This document shows, in pieces, positions 36,037 through 45,421 of a DNA stretch of 64,000 nucleotides. Below the pieces are notes generated by a model, which saw only the letters and a list, made by a program, of their open reading frames with translations, was not told the DNA's origin and did not search any database. The DNA lies in the NCBI GenBank assembly GCA_964580055.1, contig CAZOJI010000007.1, positions 1 through 64,000 on the forward strand, written 5' to 3'. The position numbers were made by a program, and so were the translations under genes. The stretch is from JBDGYW01 sp964580055 (GTDB lineage Bacteria > Gemmatimonadota > Gemmatimonadetes > Gemmatimonadales > GWC2-71-9). The first letter of the stretch is position 1, and each line of letters begins with the position of its first letter.

Positions 36037-36981
36037 TCAGTTGATGATTCTGACTTCCAAATCCAGATCCACACCGAACTCCCTCAAAATCCGCCGTCGA
36101 ACCGCGTCAACCACCGCAAGCACTTCGGCAGCGGTCGCTCCACCGAGGTTTACAATGTAATTGGCGTGCAGCTTGGAAACCTCGGCCGCTCCTACACGAA
36201 GGCCTTTGCAGCCCGCTGCATCGATCAATTGACCTGCAGTCCGCAAGGGACCCGATGCTCCATCACCACTACCGTCCAAACGGGCGTCAACCGGGTTCTT
36301 GAACACCGAGCCACAACAAGCTCTGTCGAAAGGCGTGTTCTGCTTGCGGAATTCATTGACTCGCCGAACGTCTTCCCGGAGTTCTTCGCGGTCGCTCGGC
36401 TGCAAGCGAATCGTCGCCGCTGTTACGGCCATGCCTTCGATTCCCTCGCGGTACCTCCAAGCGACATCCGATCGTGACATCTCGACCACGGTGCCGTCGG
36501 GTCGCACCACTTCGACGCTCTCCACGATCGATCCGTACTCCTGTTCATGCGAACCCGCGTTGGTCGCTACCCCACCGCCGACTGTACCAGGAATGCCGAC
36601 CATCCTGTGAATACCGGAAAGCCCCGACTCCGCAGTCTGGCGTGCCAGGCGCGGCGTCGGCATCCCGGCTTGCACCCGCCAAGTAGCTCCGTCGTCGCTG
36701 CGTTCCACCACCTGGTCCAAGCCCTTACCCATCCGAAGTACCAGACCACGGAAGCCCTCGTCAGAAATCAAGACGTTGGACCCCAGGCCCAGTGCGACCC
36801 AAGGCAGGCCGGAATCGCTGCAGAGTGAAATTGCTTCCGCAACCTCTTCGGTGGTGGTGGGCAACAGCATGGCGGCTGCGGGTCCGCCGATGCGGTAGGT
36901 CGTGTAGCGGTGCAGCGGTTCATCAAACGAGACACGATCCCCGAACCGAGCACGCAACTGACCGCACTCGCTCTTGTTCAC
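36037..36981 (-). CDS. murB: UDP-N-acetylenolpyruvoylglucosamine reductase
   Basis: Flavoenzyme completing UDP-MurNAc in peptidoglycan synthesis. The GTG start at 36981 (GAGG ~8 bp upstream) gives 314 residues and leaves a 34-bp gap after carB; the longer open frame would overlap carB. Motifs: TTYRIGGPAAAMLLP, GLGSNVLISDEGFRGLVLRM, GIPGTVGGGVATNAGSHEQE, WRYREG, the catalytic CCGSVFKNP and KLHANYIVNLGGATAAEV. It is placed between the carB gene and the Wbp-like genes, away from other mur genes. Confidence 0.95.
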   Translation of the reverse strand: MNKSECGQLRARFGDRVSFDEPLHRYTTYRIGGPAAAMLLPTTTEEVAEAISLCSDSGLPWVALGLGSNVLISDEGFRGLVLRMGKGLDQVVERSDDGATWRVQAGMPTPRLARQTAESGLSGIHRMVGIPGTVGGGVATNAGSHEQEYGSIVESVEVVRPDGTVVEMSRSDVAWRYREGIEGMAVTAATIRLQPSDREELREDVRRVNEFRKQNTPFDRACCGSVFKNPVDARLDGSGDGASGPLRTAGQLIDAAGCKGLRVGAAEVSKLHANYIVNLGGATAAEVLAVVDAVRRRILREFGVDLDLEVRIIN

Positions 36982-37015
36982 CCGGTTTCCTCGACTGGAC
37001 CGAGGTCGGCGTAGG

Positions 37016-40000
37016 TCAGGTATTGAAAGCTCCGTTGCTCTCATCGGTAGCCAAGGAAATCCTTGCGAGTTCATACCATTCTTGCAGGCATCGAACAGAG
37101 CCACGTCGGCTGCGCAGCGCCAACAACGCATCGCAGGCAGCGCTCGCCGCTGACATCGTCGTTGCGTAAGGGATACCGTGCTGAAGCGCTGTCCGCCTTA
37201 TGAAATAGTCATCCTGCTGGGTGAGTTTGCCCAGTGGGGTATTGATCAACAACTGTACCCGGCCGGACACGATCAAATCGGAGATATTCGGCCGCCCCTC
37301 GTAGATCTTGTATACTCTGGTCGTCGTTATTCCGCGCGACTGAAGGTATTTGGCGGTACCCTCAGTAGCCACGATGTCGTACCCCATCTCGTGGAACCGC
37401 CGAACTATCGGCGTAACGGTAGGCTTATCGCTGTCGTTCACGGTCACGAACACGGTCCCTTCCAAAGGAAGTGGGCTGCCGGCTGCACTCTGTGCCTTGG
37501 CGTAAGCCATACCTAAGCTGTCGGCAATACCCATTACCTCTCCGGTCGAGCGCATCTCCGGCCCGAGCAGCGTGTCGACGTCCGGAAGCTTCGTGAACGG
37601 AAAGACGGCTTCCTTGACGGCTACACAGGGGATGGGAGCTTCGTCGACCGGCACGAGATCGTCCAGCCGCTTGCCGACCATTACCGCGGCGGCAAGCTTG
37701 GCCATCGAGACTCCTGTGGCCTTGCTGACGAAAGGAACCGTACGGGAACCTCGCGGGTTCACCTCCAACACGTACACGACCCCGTCCTTGACCGCGTACT
37801 GGACATTGATCAACCCCACAACCCCAAGTGCACGGGCGTAGTTGCGCGTGTGTTCGACCATCTTCTCTAGAGCCGCTTCGTCAATCAAATACGACGGGAG
37901 AACACACGCCGAATCGCCCGAGTGAATACCAGCATCTTCGATGTGCTGCATCAAGCCACCGATCAAACACCGCTCGCCGTCGCATACCGCGTCGACGTCC
38001 GCCTCAAACGCGTCTTCCAGAAACCGATCGACCAGGATGGGGTGGTCGGGTGATTCGTCCACCGCGCGGTGGAAGTAGTTTCGCAGCGACTTCTCGTCGT
38101 AGACGATCTCCATTGCGCGTCCGCCCAGCACGTATGACGGTCTGACCAGCACTGGGTAACCGACGCGCTCAGCTACTCCGATAGCCTCTTCGAGGTCAAC
38201 CACCGTACCGTTTGCCGGTTGTCGTACCCCGAGTTCAGTAGACAGGGCTTCGAATCGGCGACGGTCCTCAGCAACGTCGATCGCATCGGGTTTGGTGCCG
38301 AGTATCTCGATTCCCGCCCGCTCCAGAGCCTTGGTCAACTTCAGCGGAGTCTGGCCCCCGAGTTGCACGATTACTCCTGTCGGCCGCTCGAGCCTAACGA
38401 TCTCCAACACGTCTTCGAGTGTCAGAGGCTCGAAGTAGAGTTTGTCGGAGATGTCGAAATCGGTGGACACCGTCTCCGGGTTGGAGTTGATCATTATCGT
38501 TTTGTGGCCCAGTTCACGTAACGCCAATCCGGCTCTTACGCAGCAATAGTCGAACTCCACGCCCTGCCCGATGCGATTGGGACCGCTTCCGAGAATCACT
38601 ATGCCCTCGCTACCGAGCGGCTCTGATTCGTTCTCTTCCTCGTAACTCGAGTAGTAGTAGGGTGTAGCTGCCGGGAACTCGCCTGCGCAGGTGTCAACCA
38701 CTTTGTAGCTGGGATGTATACCCATCCGCCACCTCAGATCGCGCACGTCCTCCTCTTGGATCCCTCGAAGGCCGGCAAGCTGCCGGTCTGAAAAACCAAG
38801 CCGCTTCATGGTCCGGAGCCCCAGCTCATCGATCTGGCCCAAGGCTATCCAACCATCTTCCGCTTCAATCAACTCCTGCAACTGGTGCAGGAACCACGGG
38901 TCAATGAGCGTCAATGCCTCGATGTCCGCAGCCTCGATTCCCGCCCTCATTGCACGCTTTATCTGGAAGACGCGCTCTGGAGTGGGCACCCTCAATGCAT
39001 GGCGCAATGATTCTACGTCGTCCACATCGAGTCCGTCGTCTCCTGGAGAGCCACCGATGGTCCAGCCGGGCCGGTTGATCTCCAGCGCACGAATCCCCTT
39101 CTGAAAAGCCTCCTTGAAGGTGCGCCCAATGGCCATCGATTCGCCTACGGATTTCATCTGGGTGGTCAATGTCGGATCGGTTTCGGGAAACTTCTCGAAC
39201 GCAAAACGAGGGAATTTGACTACCACGTAATCTAGAACGGGTTCGAATGACGCCGGTGTGGATTTGGTGATGTCGTTGGGCAGTTCATCCAGTGTATAGC
39301 CGACAGCCACCTTGGTGCCGATACGAGCAATAGGGAAACCGGTCGCTTTGGACGCCAATGCCGAGGATCGGGACACTCGCGGGTTCATCTCGATCACCAG
39401 CATCTCGCCGCTTGTCGGATCCACTGCGAACTGGATGTTGCACCCGCCTGCCGACACCCCGATTTCCCTGATGATCGCAATGGCAGAATCGCGCATCACC
39501 TGGTATTCCCGATCGGTGAGCGTCATCGCCGGAGCAACTGTGACGGAATCCCCGGTGTGCACCCCCATGGGATCGATGTTCTCGATCGAGCACACGACCA
39601 CCACATTGTCGGAGCCATCTCGCATCACCTCGAGCTCGAACTCCTTCCACCCTAAGACCGACCTCTCAACCAGCGCCGTTCCCACTGGTGAGAGCTCCAA
39701 CGCACGCCGCAGACGGACCTCGAACTCCTCTCGGTTATACCCCACTCCGCCGCCGGTGCCACCGAGCGTGAACGAGGGACGGATGATGGCTGGATAGCCG
39801 ACCTCGTCAATGACCCGTACACCCTCGTCGATGGATGAAACGACACAACCCACCGGAACCGCCAGTCCGATCCGCCGCATTGCGTCGGAAAACTCCTGAC
39901 GATCTTCAGCCAACCGAATCGCGCGAACATCCGCTCCGATCAACTCGACACCGAACTCTTCGAGCGTGCCGTCTTCAGCCAGGGCCATCGCGACATTCAA

Positions 40001-40285
40001 TGCGGTCTGTCCGCCCATCGTGGGGAGTAGCGCGTCGGGGCGCTCTCGCTCAATCACTCTCGCGACCCATTCAGGGGCTACCGGTTCGACGTATGTTCGA
40101 TCCGCGAGCTCAGGATCGGTCATGATGGTCGCCGGATTGGAATTGACCAGGATCACCCTGTAGCCATCCTCTTTGAGCGCCTTCACCGCCTGAGTGCCCG
40201 AGTAGTCGAATTCCGCAGCCTGACCAATCACGATCGGTCCCGAGCCTATGAGCAGGACCGATTTCAAATCAGTCCTCTTCGGCAT
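37016..40285 (-). CDS. carB: carbamoyl-phosphate synthase large subunit
   Basis: Makes carbamoyl phosphate for pyrimidine and arginine synthesis. ATG 40285 has GGAGGT at 5-bp spacing; a TTG one codon upstream is not needed. About 1089 residues with two ATP-grasp halves: IGSGPIVIGQAAEFDYSGTQ, PTMGGQTALNVAMALA and EMNPRVSRSSALASKATGFP in the first; LGSGPNRIGQGVEFDYCCV, VQLGGQTPLKL and EVNPRGSRTVPFVSKATGVS in the second. A C-terminal MGS-like allosteric domain follows (FVTVNDSDKPTVTPIVRRFH, GRVQLLINTPLGKLTQQDDY). The small subunit carA is absent from the window. Confidence 0.98.
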   Translation of the reverse strand: MPKRTDLKSVLLIGSGPIVIGQAAEFDYSGTQAVKALKEDGYRVILVNSNPATIMTDPELADRTYVEPVAPEWVARVIERERPDALLPTMGGQTALNVAMALAEDGTLEEFGVELIGADVRAIRLAEDRQEFSDAMRRIGLAVPVGCVVSSIDEGVRVIDEVGYPAIIRPSFTLGGTGGGVGYNREEFEVRLRRALELSPVGTALVERSVLGWKEFELEVMRDGSDNVVVVCSIENIDPMGVHTGDSVTVAPAMTLTDREYQVMRDSAIAIIREIGVSAGGCNIQFAVDPTSGEMLVIEMNPRVSRSSALASKATGFPIARIGTKVAVGYTLDELPNDITKSTPASFEPVLDYVVVKFPRFAFEKFPETDPTLTTQMKSVGESMAIGRTFKEAFQKGIRALEINRPGWTIGGSPGDDGLDVDDVESLRHALRVPTPERVFQIKRAMRAGIEAADIEALTLIDPWFLHQLQELIEAEDGWIALGQIDELGLRTMKRLGFSDRQLAGLRGIQEEDVRDLRWRMGIHPSYKVVDTCAGEFPAATPYYYSSYEEENESEPLGSEGIVILGSGPNRIGQGVEFDYCCVRAGLALRELGHKTIMINSNPETVSTDFDISDKLYFEPLTLEDVLEIVRLERPTGVIVQLGGQTPLKLTKALERAGIEILGTKPDAIDVAEDRRRFEALSTELGVRQPANGTVVDLEEAIGVAERVGYPVLVRPSYVLGGRAMEIVYDEKSLRNYFHRAVDESPDHPILVDRFLEDAFEADVDAVCDGERCLIGGLMQHIEDAGIHSGDSACVLPSYLIDEAALEKMVEHTRNYARALGVVGLINVQYAVKDGVVYVLEVNPRGSRTVPFVSKATGVSMAKLAAAVMVGKRLDDLVPVDEAPIPCVAVKEAVFPFTKLPDVDTLLGPEMRSTGEVMGIADSLGMAYAKAQSAAGSPLPLEGTVFVTVNDSDKPTVTPIVRRFHEMGYDIVATEGTAKYLQSRGITTTRVYKIYEGRPNISDLIVSGRVQLLINTPLGKLTQQDDYFIRRTALQHGIPYATTMSAASAACDALLALRSRRGSVRCLQEWYELARISLATDESNGAFNT

Positions 40286-41219
40286 CAACGACCTCCTGCA
40301 CCGCCTGTCTGACGGAGAGCTCCGGCCGCCAACCGGTGGAACTCCGGAGTTTCGTGCTGTCGCCGACTAGATGCGGAATGTCCGCTGGACGAACCAGATC
40401 GTCGGCTACCCGCGGAGTGACATCGTGCCCTGCGGCCTCTGAGACGGTCGCTAGGAGGTCCCCGACTGATACTCCCATACCGGAGGCAACGTTGTAGGTC
40501 TCTCCGGGCGATCCCGACTCCAGCAAAACAACGTATGCATCGACCACATCGAGAACGTGGAGAAAATCCCGCACTGGACTCAGATTTCCGACCTCGATCG
40601 ATGTCTCCATCGCGCGCTTCGCTGCCTTTATTCGGCGCGCGAACGCGGGGACGACAAACCGGGTGTCCTGGCCGGCGCCTGTGTGAGGGAACGGTCGCGC
40701 AACGATGACGCGCAAACCGGTTCTCCTACCGGCTTCCAGCACAGCGGTCTCTGCCGCGAGTTTCGATGCAGCGTAAACCGAGCACGGTTCGAGAGGATCG
40801 GTTTCGACTCGAGCGACCGGGTCTCCTGCACCGTATACCTCGGCCGTAGAAACGAAGAGCAAGAGCGGGTCGGCTCCATCGTGAAGCTGATCGCAGAGAG
40901 CGGCTACCAGCCGCACGGTCCCAAGGGTGTTGACTTCCCAGGCCGCCACCGGATCGCGCCTCGACTCGGAGCCGGACGCGATGGCGGCGAGATGCACTAC
41001 CGCATCCCATCCCTCATTGACAACGCGGAAGACACTGTCGGTGTCGATTAAGTCGAATTCTCTACTCGAAGCAGAATCCGGAATCCTGGCTCGCATTTCA
41101 TTTTCATTCTGCCGTTCAGTGGGTAGTACGGCGGCTGCCACCTCGTGGCCCGAATCCAGGAGTCTGGGCACTAGCCAGGAGCCCACGAACCCGTCGGCGC
41201 CAGTGACCAGTACCTTCAC
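40269..41219 (-). CDS. GDP-4-keto-6-deoxymannose reductase-like SDR
   Basis: Extended SDR of 316 residues. GTG 41219 overlaps the gmd stop by 4 bp (GTGA). Motifs: VLVTGADGFVGSWLVPRLLD, VVHLAAIASGSES, FVSTAEVYGAGDP, SVYAASKLAAE (YxxxK), ARPFPHTGAGQDTRFVVPAF and PVRDFLHVLDVVDAY. Being coupled to gmd, and having PFxHTGxGQ as in GDP-D-rhamnose synthases, it most likely reduces the Gmd product to GDP-D-rhamnose (Rmd). GDP-fucose synthase is less likely. Its end overlaps the ribosome site and start of carB. Confidence 0.82.
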   Translation of the reverse strand: MKVLVTGADGFVGSWLVPRLLDSGHEVAAAVLPTERQNENEMRARIPDSASSREFDLIDTDSVFRVVNEGWDAVVHLAAIASGSESRRDPVAAWEVNTLGTVRLVAALCDQLHDGADPLLLFVSTAEVYGAGDPVARVETDPLEPCSVYAASKLAAETAVLEAGRRTGLRVIVARPFPHTGAGQDTRFVVPAFARRIKAAKRAMETSIEVGNLSPVRDFLHVLDVVDAYVVLLESGSPGETYNVASGMGVSVGDLLATVSEAAGHDVTPRVADDLVRPADIPHLVGDSTKLRSSTGWRPELSVRQAVQEVVDAEED

Positions 41220-42181
41220 GCTCGCCCCGACAGCCTTTTCAGATCGGCGTCCACCATCATGACGACCAGATCCTTGAACGACACCTTGGGCCGCCAGTTC
41301 AATCTGTTTCTGGCTTTCTCCGGATGAGCGAGCAGCACCTCGACCTCCGCCGGCCTGATAAACGCCGAGTCGATCTTCACATATCTCTCCCAATCCAACC
41401 CTGCGTATTCGAACGCGATTTCCACGAACTCCCTTACCGAGCGATTCTCGCCGGTGCCGATTACATAGTCCTCCGGTTCGTCTTGCTGCAGCATCAACCA
41501 CATCGCATCCACGTAATCACCCGCAAATCCCCAGTCGCGTTTGGCATTCAGATTGCCCAACCTCAGCTCATCCGCAAACCCGAGTTTTATCCGCGCGACG
41601 CCATCGGTGATCTTACGAGTTACAAACTCCAGCCCCCTGCGAGGCGATTCGTGGTTGAAGAGGATTCCGCTAACCGCGAACAAGCCATATGACTCCCGGT
41701 AATTGACGGTGATCCAGTGTCCATACGTCTTAGCCACTCCATAGGGAGACCGCGGGTAGAAGGGAGTGGTCTCCGTTTGCGGTGTCTCGACCGCCTTTCC
41801 AAACATCTCGGAGGAACTGGCTTGATAGAATCGTGCCTCCGGGTGTGCCAGCCGAACCGCCTCGAGAAGTCGAGTGACACCCAATGCGGTGAATTCGCCG
41901 GTGAGAACCGGTTGAGTCCAGCTCGTGGGCACAAAACTCTGCGCCGCCAAATTGTAGATTTCGTCCGGCTTCACGTCACGGATGACGCTCGTCAATGAGT
42001 GCTGGTCCAACAGATCGGCAGGAAGAACCGTGAGCCTGTCTATGAAGTCCTCGATGCGTTCGTATGAATCGTGCGACGTCCTCCGCACCACCCCAACCAC
42101 CTCGTACCCTTTGAACAACAAGTTTTGAGCGAGATATGAACCGTCCTGACCTGTAATGCCGGTAATGAGCGCTGTGGGCAA
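41216..42181 (-). CDS. gmd: GDP-mannose 4,6-dehydratase
   Basis: Converts GDP-mannose to GDP-4-keto-6-deoxymannose. The 321 residues start at TTG 42181 with GAGGAG 7 bp upstream. Motifs: ALITGITGQDGSYLAQNLLF, YNLAAQSFVPTSWTQPV, YQASSSEMFGKAVETPQTE, SPYGVAKTYGHWITVNYRES (YxxxK), FNHESPRRGLEFVTRKITDG, and NLNAKRDWGFAGDYVDAMW. First gene of the minus-strand run that leads into carB and murB. Confidence 0.97.
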   Translation of the reverse strand: MPTALITGITGQDGSYLAQNLLFKGYEVVGVVRRTSHDSYERIEDFIDRLTVLPADLLDQHSLTSVIRDVKPDEIYNLAAQSFVPTSWTQPVLTGEFTALGVTRLLEAVRLAHPEARFYQASSSEMFGKAVETPQTETTPFYPRSPYGVAKTYGHWITVNYRESYGLFAVSGILFNHESPRRGLEFVTRKITDGVARIKLGFADELRLGNLNAKRDWGFAGDYVDAMWLMLQQDEPEDYVIGTGENRSVREFVEIAFEYAGLDWERYVKIDSAFIRPAEVEVLLAHPEKARNRLNWRPKVSFKDLVVMMVDADLKRLSGRA

Positions 42182-42303
42182 TTGTCCGTCTCCTCAGCTT
42201 TTCACGAGTGATCTCGGGGACTGGCACTTGTAGAAAGAGCCCGGTATGCGTAGCTTTTTGGGTCGTAACTTTTTCCTGAATTCAACCTCAGAGTCGCACG
42301 CTT

Positions 42304-42504
42304 ATGGCTCGCGTTTGTGAGATTTGTGGCAAGGGTCCCAGGACTGGCAACAACGTCAGTCATGCCAACAATAAAACCAAGAGGCGTTGGCTTCCTAATT
42401 TGCAGCGGGTAAGAGTTCTCGTGGACGGAAAGCCAAAACGGATCCGAGTATGCACGAGGTGCATACGGTCCAACAAGGTGGTCAAGGCGCCCAAGGTCGC
42501 GTAA
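42304..42504 (+). CDS. rpmB: 50S ribosomal protein L28
   Basis: 66-residue L28 with opening MARVCEICGKGPRTGNNVSH, then NNKTKRRWLPNLQ and RVCTRCIRSNKVVKAPKVA. The CxxC pairs near residues 5-8 and 50-53 mark the zinc-binding form. It is a single plus-strand gene between divergent gmd and convergent rplQ, without the usual rpmG partner. A convergent terminator follows at 42535-42560. Confidence 0.97.
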   Translation: MARVCEICGKGPRTGNNVSHANNKTKRRWLPNLQRVRVLVDGKPKRIRVCTRCIRSNKVVKAPKVA

Positions 42505-42534
42505 GAACTGCTCTCTACTGCAAGCTACTACGAA

Positions 42535-42560
42535 AAATGGGGACCGCTGGGTCCCCATTT
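42535..42560. terminator. bidirectional hairpin terminator
   Basis: Perfect 11-bp stem AAATGGGGACC (42535-42545) and GGTCCCCATTT (42550-42560) with a 4-nt loop. It is flanked by A residues on the left and T residues on the right, and lies between convergent rpmB and rplQ. It can serve both strands. Confidence 0.85.
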
Positions 42561-42586
42561 CACAATCTAAGAGGCTATACCACAAC

Positions 42587-42943
42587 TCAATCCGCAAGCA
42601 GTTCTATCCGGGCCGTTTCGGCACCGTCTCCAGCACGATGACCTAATTTGACGATCCTGGTGTACCCGCCGGGCCTGCTGGCAAAGCGCGGGCCGATTTC
42701 TCCGAATAACCTACCCGAGACTTTGCGGTCCTTGATGGACCGCTCAACCTGGCGACGCGCATGAAGGTCCCCGCGTCGTGCCCACGTGATCAGTTTCTCT
42801 GCGAAGGGCCTCAATTCCTTGGCTTTGGCCAGCGTTGTTTCCACTCTTTCGTGCCGGAACAGCGATGTCGCCATGTTCCGCAACGTTGCGCGCCTGTGAC
42901 TGGCTGTCCGGCTGAGTTGCCGCCCTCTCTTCCTATGTCGCAC
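42587..42943 (-). CDS. rplQ: 50S ribosomal protein L17
   Basis: 118-residue L17, last gene of the alpha operon. Diagnostic N-terminus MRHRKRGRQLSRTASHRRA, LRNMATSLFRHERVETTLAK and AKELRPFAEKLITWAR. It follows rpoA directly and ends before the shared terminator. Confidence 0.98.
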   Translation of the reverse strand: MRHRKRGRQLSRTASHRRATLRNMATSLFRHERVETTLAKAKELRPFAEKLITWARRGDLHARRQVERSIKDRKVSGRLFGEIGPRFASRPGGYTRIVKLGHRAGDGAETARIELLAD

Positions 42944-42944
42944 T

Positions 42945-44006
42945 TTACTGCTCGCTCTCGTTCTCGGCTGTATCCGCTACCTGAACCGACGCTGAGCCCG
43001 GGTTGGTGACCACAAGCTCCCCGTCCACTTCCTCGAAAGTCATTCCAAAACAGAGCTCTTCGCGCTCGAGCATGTCCTTGATTTCACCCAAGGCCTTTTC
43101 TCCGACGTTCTTCACCTTGAGCATGTCGTCCTCGGTGTATTGGACCAGATCGCCCAGGGTGCTGATACTCGAGTTCTTCAAGGAGTTGATTGACCGGACA
43201 GAGAGTCCACAGTCATCTATGGGCTTCGACAACAAGTACTGGTAACGGGCCGAATCGGCAGCCGAGTCTGCTTCTACTGCGTCTGGCACGGAGGGGACGT
43301 GTCCGAAGTCCGTGAAGTAGCGCAAATGCTCTTGTAGTAGAGCCGCAGCATAGGCCACCGCGTCTTCGGGCTCAACTGCGCCGTTGGTCTGAACGGAAAG
43401 CGTTACGCTGTCGAAATCAGTGCGCTGGCCGACGCGCGTTTCGGTGACGGTGAAGATGGCACGCCGCACCGGGCAATACATCGCATCGATTCGCACCAGG
43501 TCCACCGGCAATGACCGGTCTTCCGGTTGCTGGGACCCTTCTACGTACCCCCGGCCCTTGTTCACGTAGAACTCGGCACTGATCTCTCGGTCTTCCTGTA
43601 GCGTGAACAGCAGGTGTTCCGGGTCAACGACCGTGACAGCGCCATGAGGTTCGATGTCTTTGGCCCGCACCGTACCGGCTTTCTCGACCTTGAGGTGTAG
43701 CACTGCTTCCTCCACCTCTTCGTCGAGAACCAGCGTCAGATTCTTCAGTCGCTGGATGATCTGGTGGATGTCCTCCACCACACCCGGAACCGTCTGGTGT
43801 TCGTGCACGACCCCCTCGAGGCGAAACGCCCACACCGCTGTGCCGCGCAACGAGGAAAGCAGCATGCGCCGCAGCGCATTGCCCAGAGTGTGCCCGAAGC
43901 CTCGCTCGAGCGGCTGAAGCTTGAAGTCGGCGGCGTGCGTGCCTTCTTCCTGTCTTGTCATCTCGACCACGTGGGGTCGAACCAAACCAGTGAGATCGAT
44001 TGTCAT
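42945..44006 (-). CDS. rpoA: RNA polymerase alpha subunit
   Basis: 353 residues from ATG 44006, one base after the rpsD stop. The N-terminal assembly domain shows LERGFGHTLGNALRRMLLSS and VRAKDIEPHGAVTVVDPEHL. The C-terminal domain, which contacts UP elements and activators, shows CGLSVRSINSLKNSSISTLG and VKNVGEKALGEIKDMLE. A ~30-residue tail (EEVDGELVVTNPGSASVQVA and acidic end) extends beyond the usual C-terminus. Confidence 0.98.
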   Translation of the reverse strand: MTIDLTGLVRPHVVEMTRQEEGTHAADFKLQPLERGFGHTLGNALRRMLLSSLRGTAVWAFRLEGVVHEHQTVPGVVEDIHQIIQRLKNLTLVLDEEVEEAVLHLKVEKAGTVRAKDIEPHGAVTVVDPEHLLFTLQEDREISAEFYVNKGRGYVEGSQQPEDRSLPVDLVRIDAMYCPVRRAIFTVTETRVGQRTDFDSVTLSVQTNGAVEPEDAVAYAAALLQEHLRYFTDFGHVPSVPDAVEADSAADSARYQYLLSKPIDDCGLSVRSINSLKNSSISTLGDLVQYTEDDMLKVKNVGEKALGEIKDMLEREELCFGMTFEEVDGELVVTNPGSASVQVADTAENESEQ

Positions 44007-44007
44007 G

Positions 44008-44643
44008 TTATTTCGAGTAAAGCTCAACGATTAACTGCTCCTGCGCGGCAAGGGGGATGGTCTCGCGAGTAGGAGTCTCCGTGATCTTCCCAACAGCCTT
44101 GTCAGTGTCCACCGATATCCACGACACCGGAGTTGCGCGCGACAACGCTTCCAAGGAAGCACGCACGACCGCGAGATCTCGACTCTTCTCGGCTACTTTG
44201 ACTTCATCATTTGCCTGCACTCTGTATGACGGGATGTCGACCGTACGGCCATTCACCTCGATATGACGATGCCTCACGAGTTGACGTGCGGACTTGCGAC
44301 TCACCGCAAACCCCATACGGTGAACCACACTGTCCAGCCGAGTTTCCAGCGCTACTATCAAGTTGGACCCGGTCACTCCCGGTAGTTTGCGAACCTTCTC
44401 GAAGGTGTTATGGAATTGGCTTTCGGAAATGCCGTAGATTCGCTTGACCTTCTGCTTCTCGCGCAACTGTTTTGCGTACTCAGATACCTTGCGGCGACGG
44501 GCAGCGGCCTGACCGTGCTGCCCTGGAGCGTACTCCCGGCGGTCGACGGCGCACTTCTCGGTCAGACACCGCGTCCCTTTGAGGAACAGCTTCGTGCCTT
44601 CCCGCCTGCAGAGCTTGCAACTGGGTCCAGTATTCTTTGCCAT
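44008..44643 (-). CDS. rpsD: 30S ribosomal protein S4
   Basis: 211 residues from ATG 44643 (MAKNTGPSCKLCRREG). Four cysteines (CKLC, RCLTEKC) mark the zinc-binding form. S4 RNA-binding domain: LETRLDSVVHRMGFAVSRKS and LVRHRHIEVNGRTVDIPSYR. S4 is the known translational repressor of the alpha operon in some bacteria. It is one base from rpsK and overlaps nothing. Confidence 0.97.
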   Translation of the reverse strand: MAKNTGPSCKLCRREGTKLFLKGTRCLTEKCAVDRREYAPGQHGQAAARRRKVSEYAKQLREKQKVKRIYGISESQFHNTFEKVRKLPGVTGSNLIVALETRLDSVVHRMGFAVSRKSARQLVRHRHIEVNGRTVDIPSYRVQANDEVKVAEKSRDLAVVRASLEALSRATPVSWISVDTDKAVGKITETPTRETIPLAAQEQLIVELYSK

Positions 44644-44644
44644 C

Positions 44645-45034
44645 CTACACCCGCCGCTTCTTTGGTGGCCGACATCCATTGTGTGGAATCGGCGTCACAT
44701 CACGGATCGACGCAACCTGCAATCCCGCTGAGGCCATCGCTTGGATTGCAGACTCCCGCCCGGCCCCGGGTCCCTGGACACGCACGTGCACTTTCCGCAT
44801 GCCCATGCTCAATGCCTCCTTGGCGCAGTTCTCAGCTGCAACCGTTGCCGCAAAGGAAGTTGATTTCTTCGAACCTTTGAACCCGGATTTGCCAGCCGAC
44901 CCCCACACCACCGCGTTCCCCTTCCAATCGGTTATGGTAATCAGTGTGTTGTTGAACGTTGCGGTGATGTGCGCAATGCCTTCGGATTCGACTACCTTCT
45001 TGGACCGCTTTGTTGCACCTCGCGTCTGGGCCAT
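44645..45034 (-). CDS. rpsK: 30S ribosomal protein S11
   Basis: 129 residues with IAHITATFNNTLITITDWKG, GSKKSTSFAATVAAENCAKE, VHVRVQGPGAGRESAIQAMA and the terminal VTPIPHNGCRPPKKRRV. Standard alpha-operon position between rpsM and rpsD. Confidence 0.98.
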   Translation of the reverse strand: MAQTRGATKRSKKVVESEGIAHITATFNNTLITITDWKGNAVVWGSAGKSGFKGSKKSTSFAATVAAENCAKEALSMGMRKVHVRVQGPGAGRESAIQAMASAGLQVASIRDVTPIPHNGCRPPKKRRV

Positions 45035-45037
45035 GGT

Positions 45038-45418
45038 CTACTTCTTCACCACTTTCTTCTTACCAGCTATGGGACGCCGCGGGCCCTTCTTGGTCCGCGC
45101 GTTCGTATGAGTGCGTTGGCCGCGAACCGGTAGGTTGCGACGGTGCCTGATGCCTCGGTAACTCCCTATGTCCATCAGCCGCTTCACGTTCATCGCGACT
45201 TCCGTGCGCAAAGCACCCTCGACTTTGACGTTTCGTTCGATCGCCTGCCTGAGACGAGCGACCTCGGCTTCAGACAGGTCGTTAACGCGTGTGTCCGGAC
45301 TGACGGCCGTCAGCTCCAGGATATTCCGTGCGGTCGAATCCGAAATGCCATAGATGTAAGTGAGAGCTACTTGCACTCGCTTCCCACGCGGCAGGTCTAC
45401 TCCGGCTATGCGAGCCAT
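45038..45418 (-). CDS. rpsM: 30S ribosomal protein S13
   Basis: 126 residues with MARIAGVDLPRGKRVQVALT, YIYGISDSTARNI, DIGSYRGIRHRRNLPVRGQR and THTNARTKKGPRR. Follows rpmJ after a 3-bp gap. Confidence 0.98.
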   Translation of the reverse strand: MARIAGVDLPRGKRVQVALTYIYGISDSTARNILELTAVSPDTRVNDLSEAEVARLRQAIERNVKVEGALRTEVAMNVKRLMDIGSYRGIRHRRNLPVRGQRTHTNARTKKGPRRPIAGKKKVVKK

Positions 45419-45421
45419 AGG

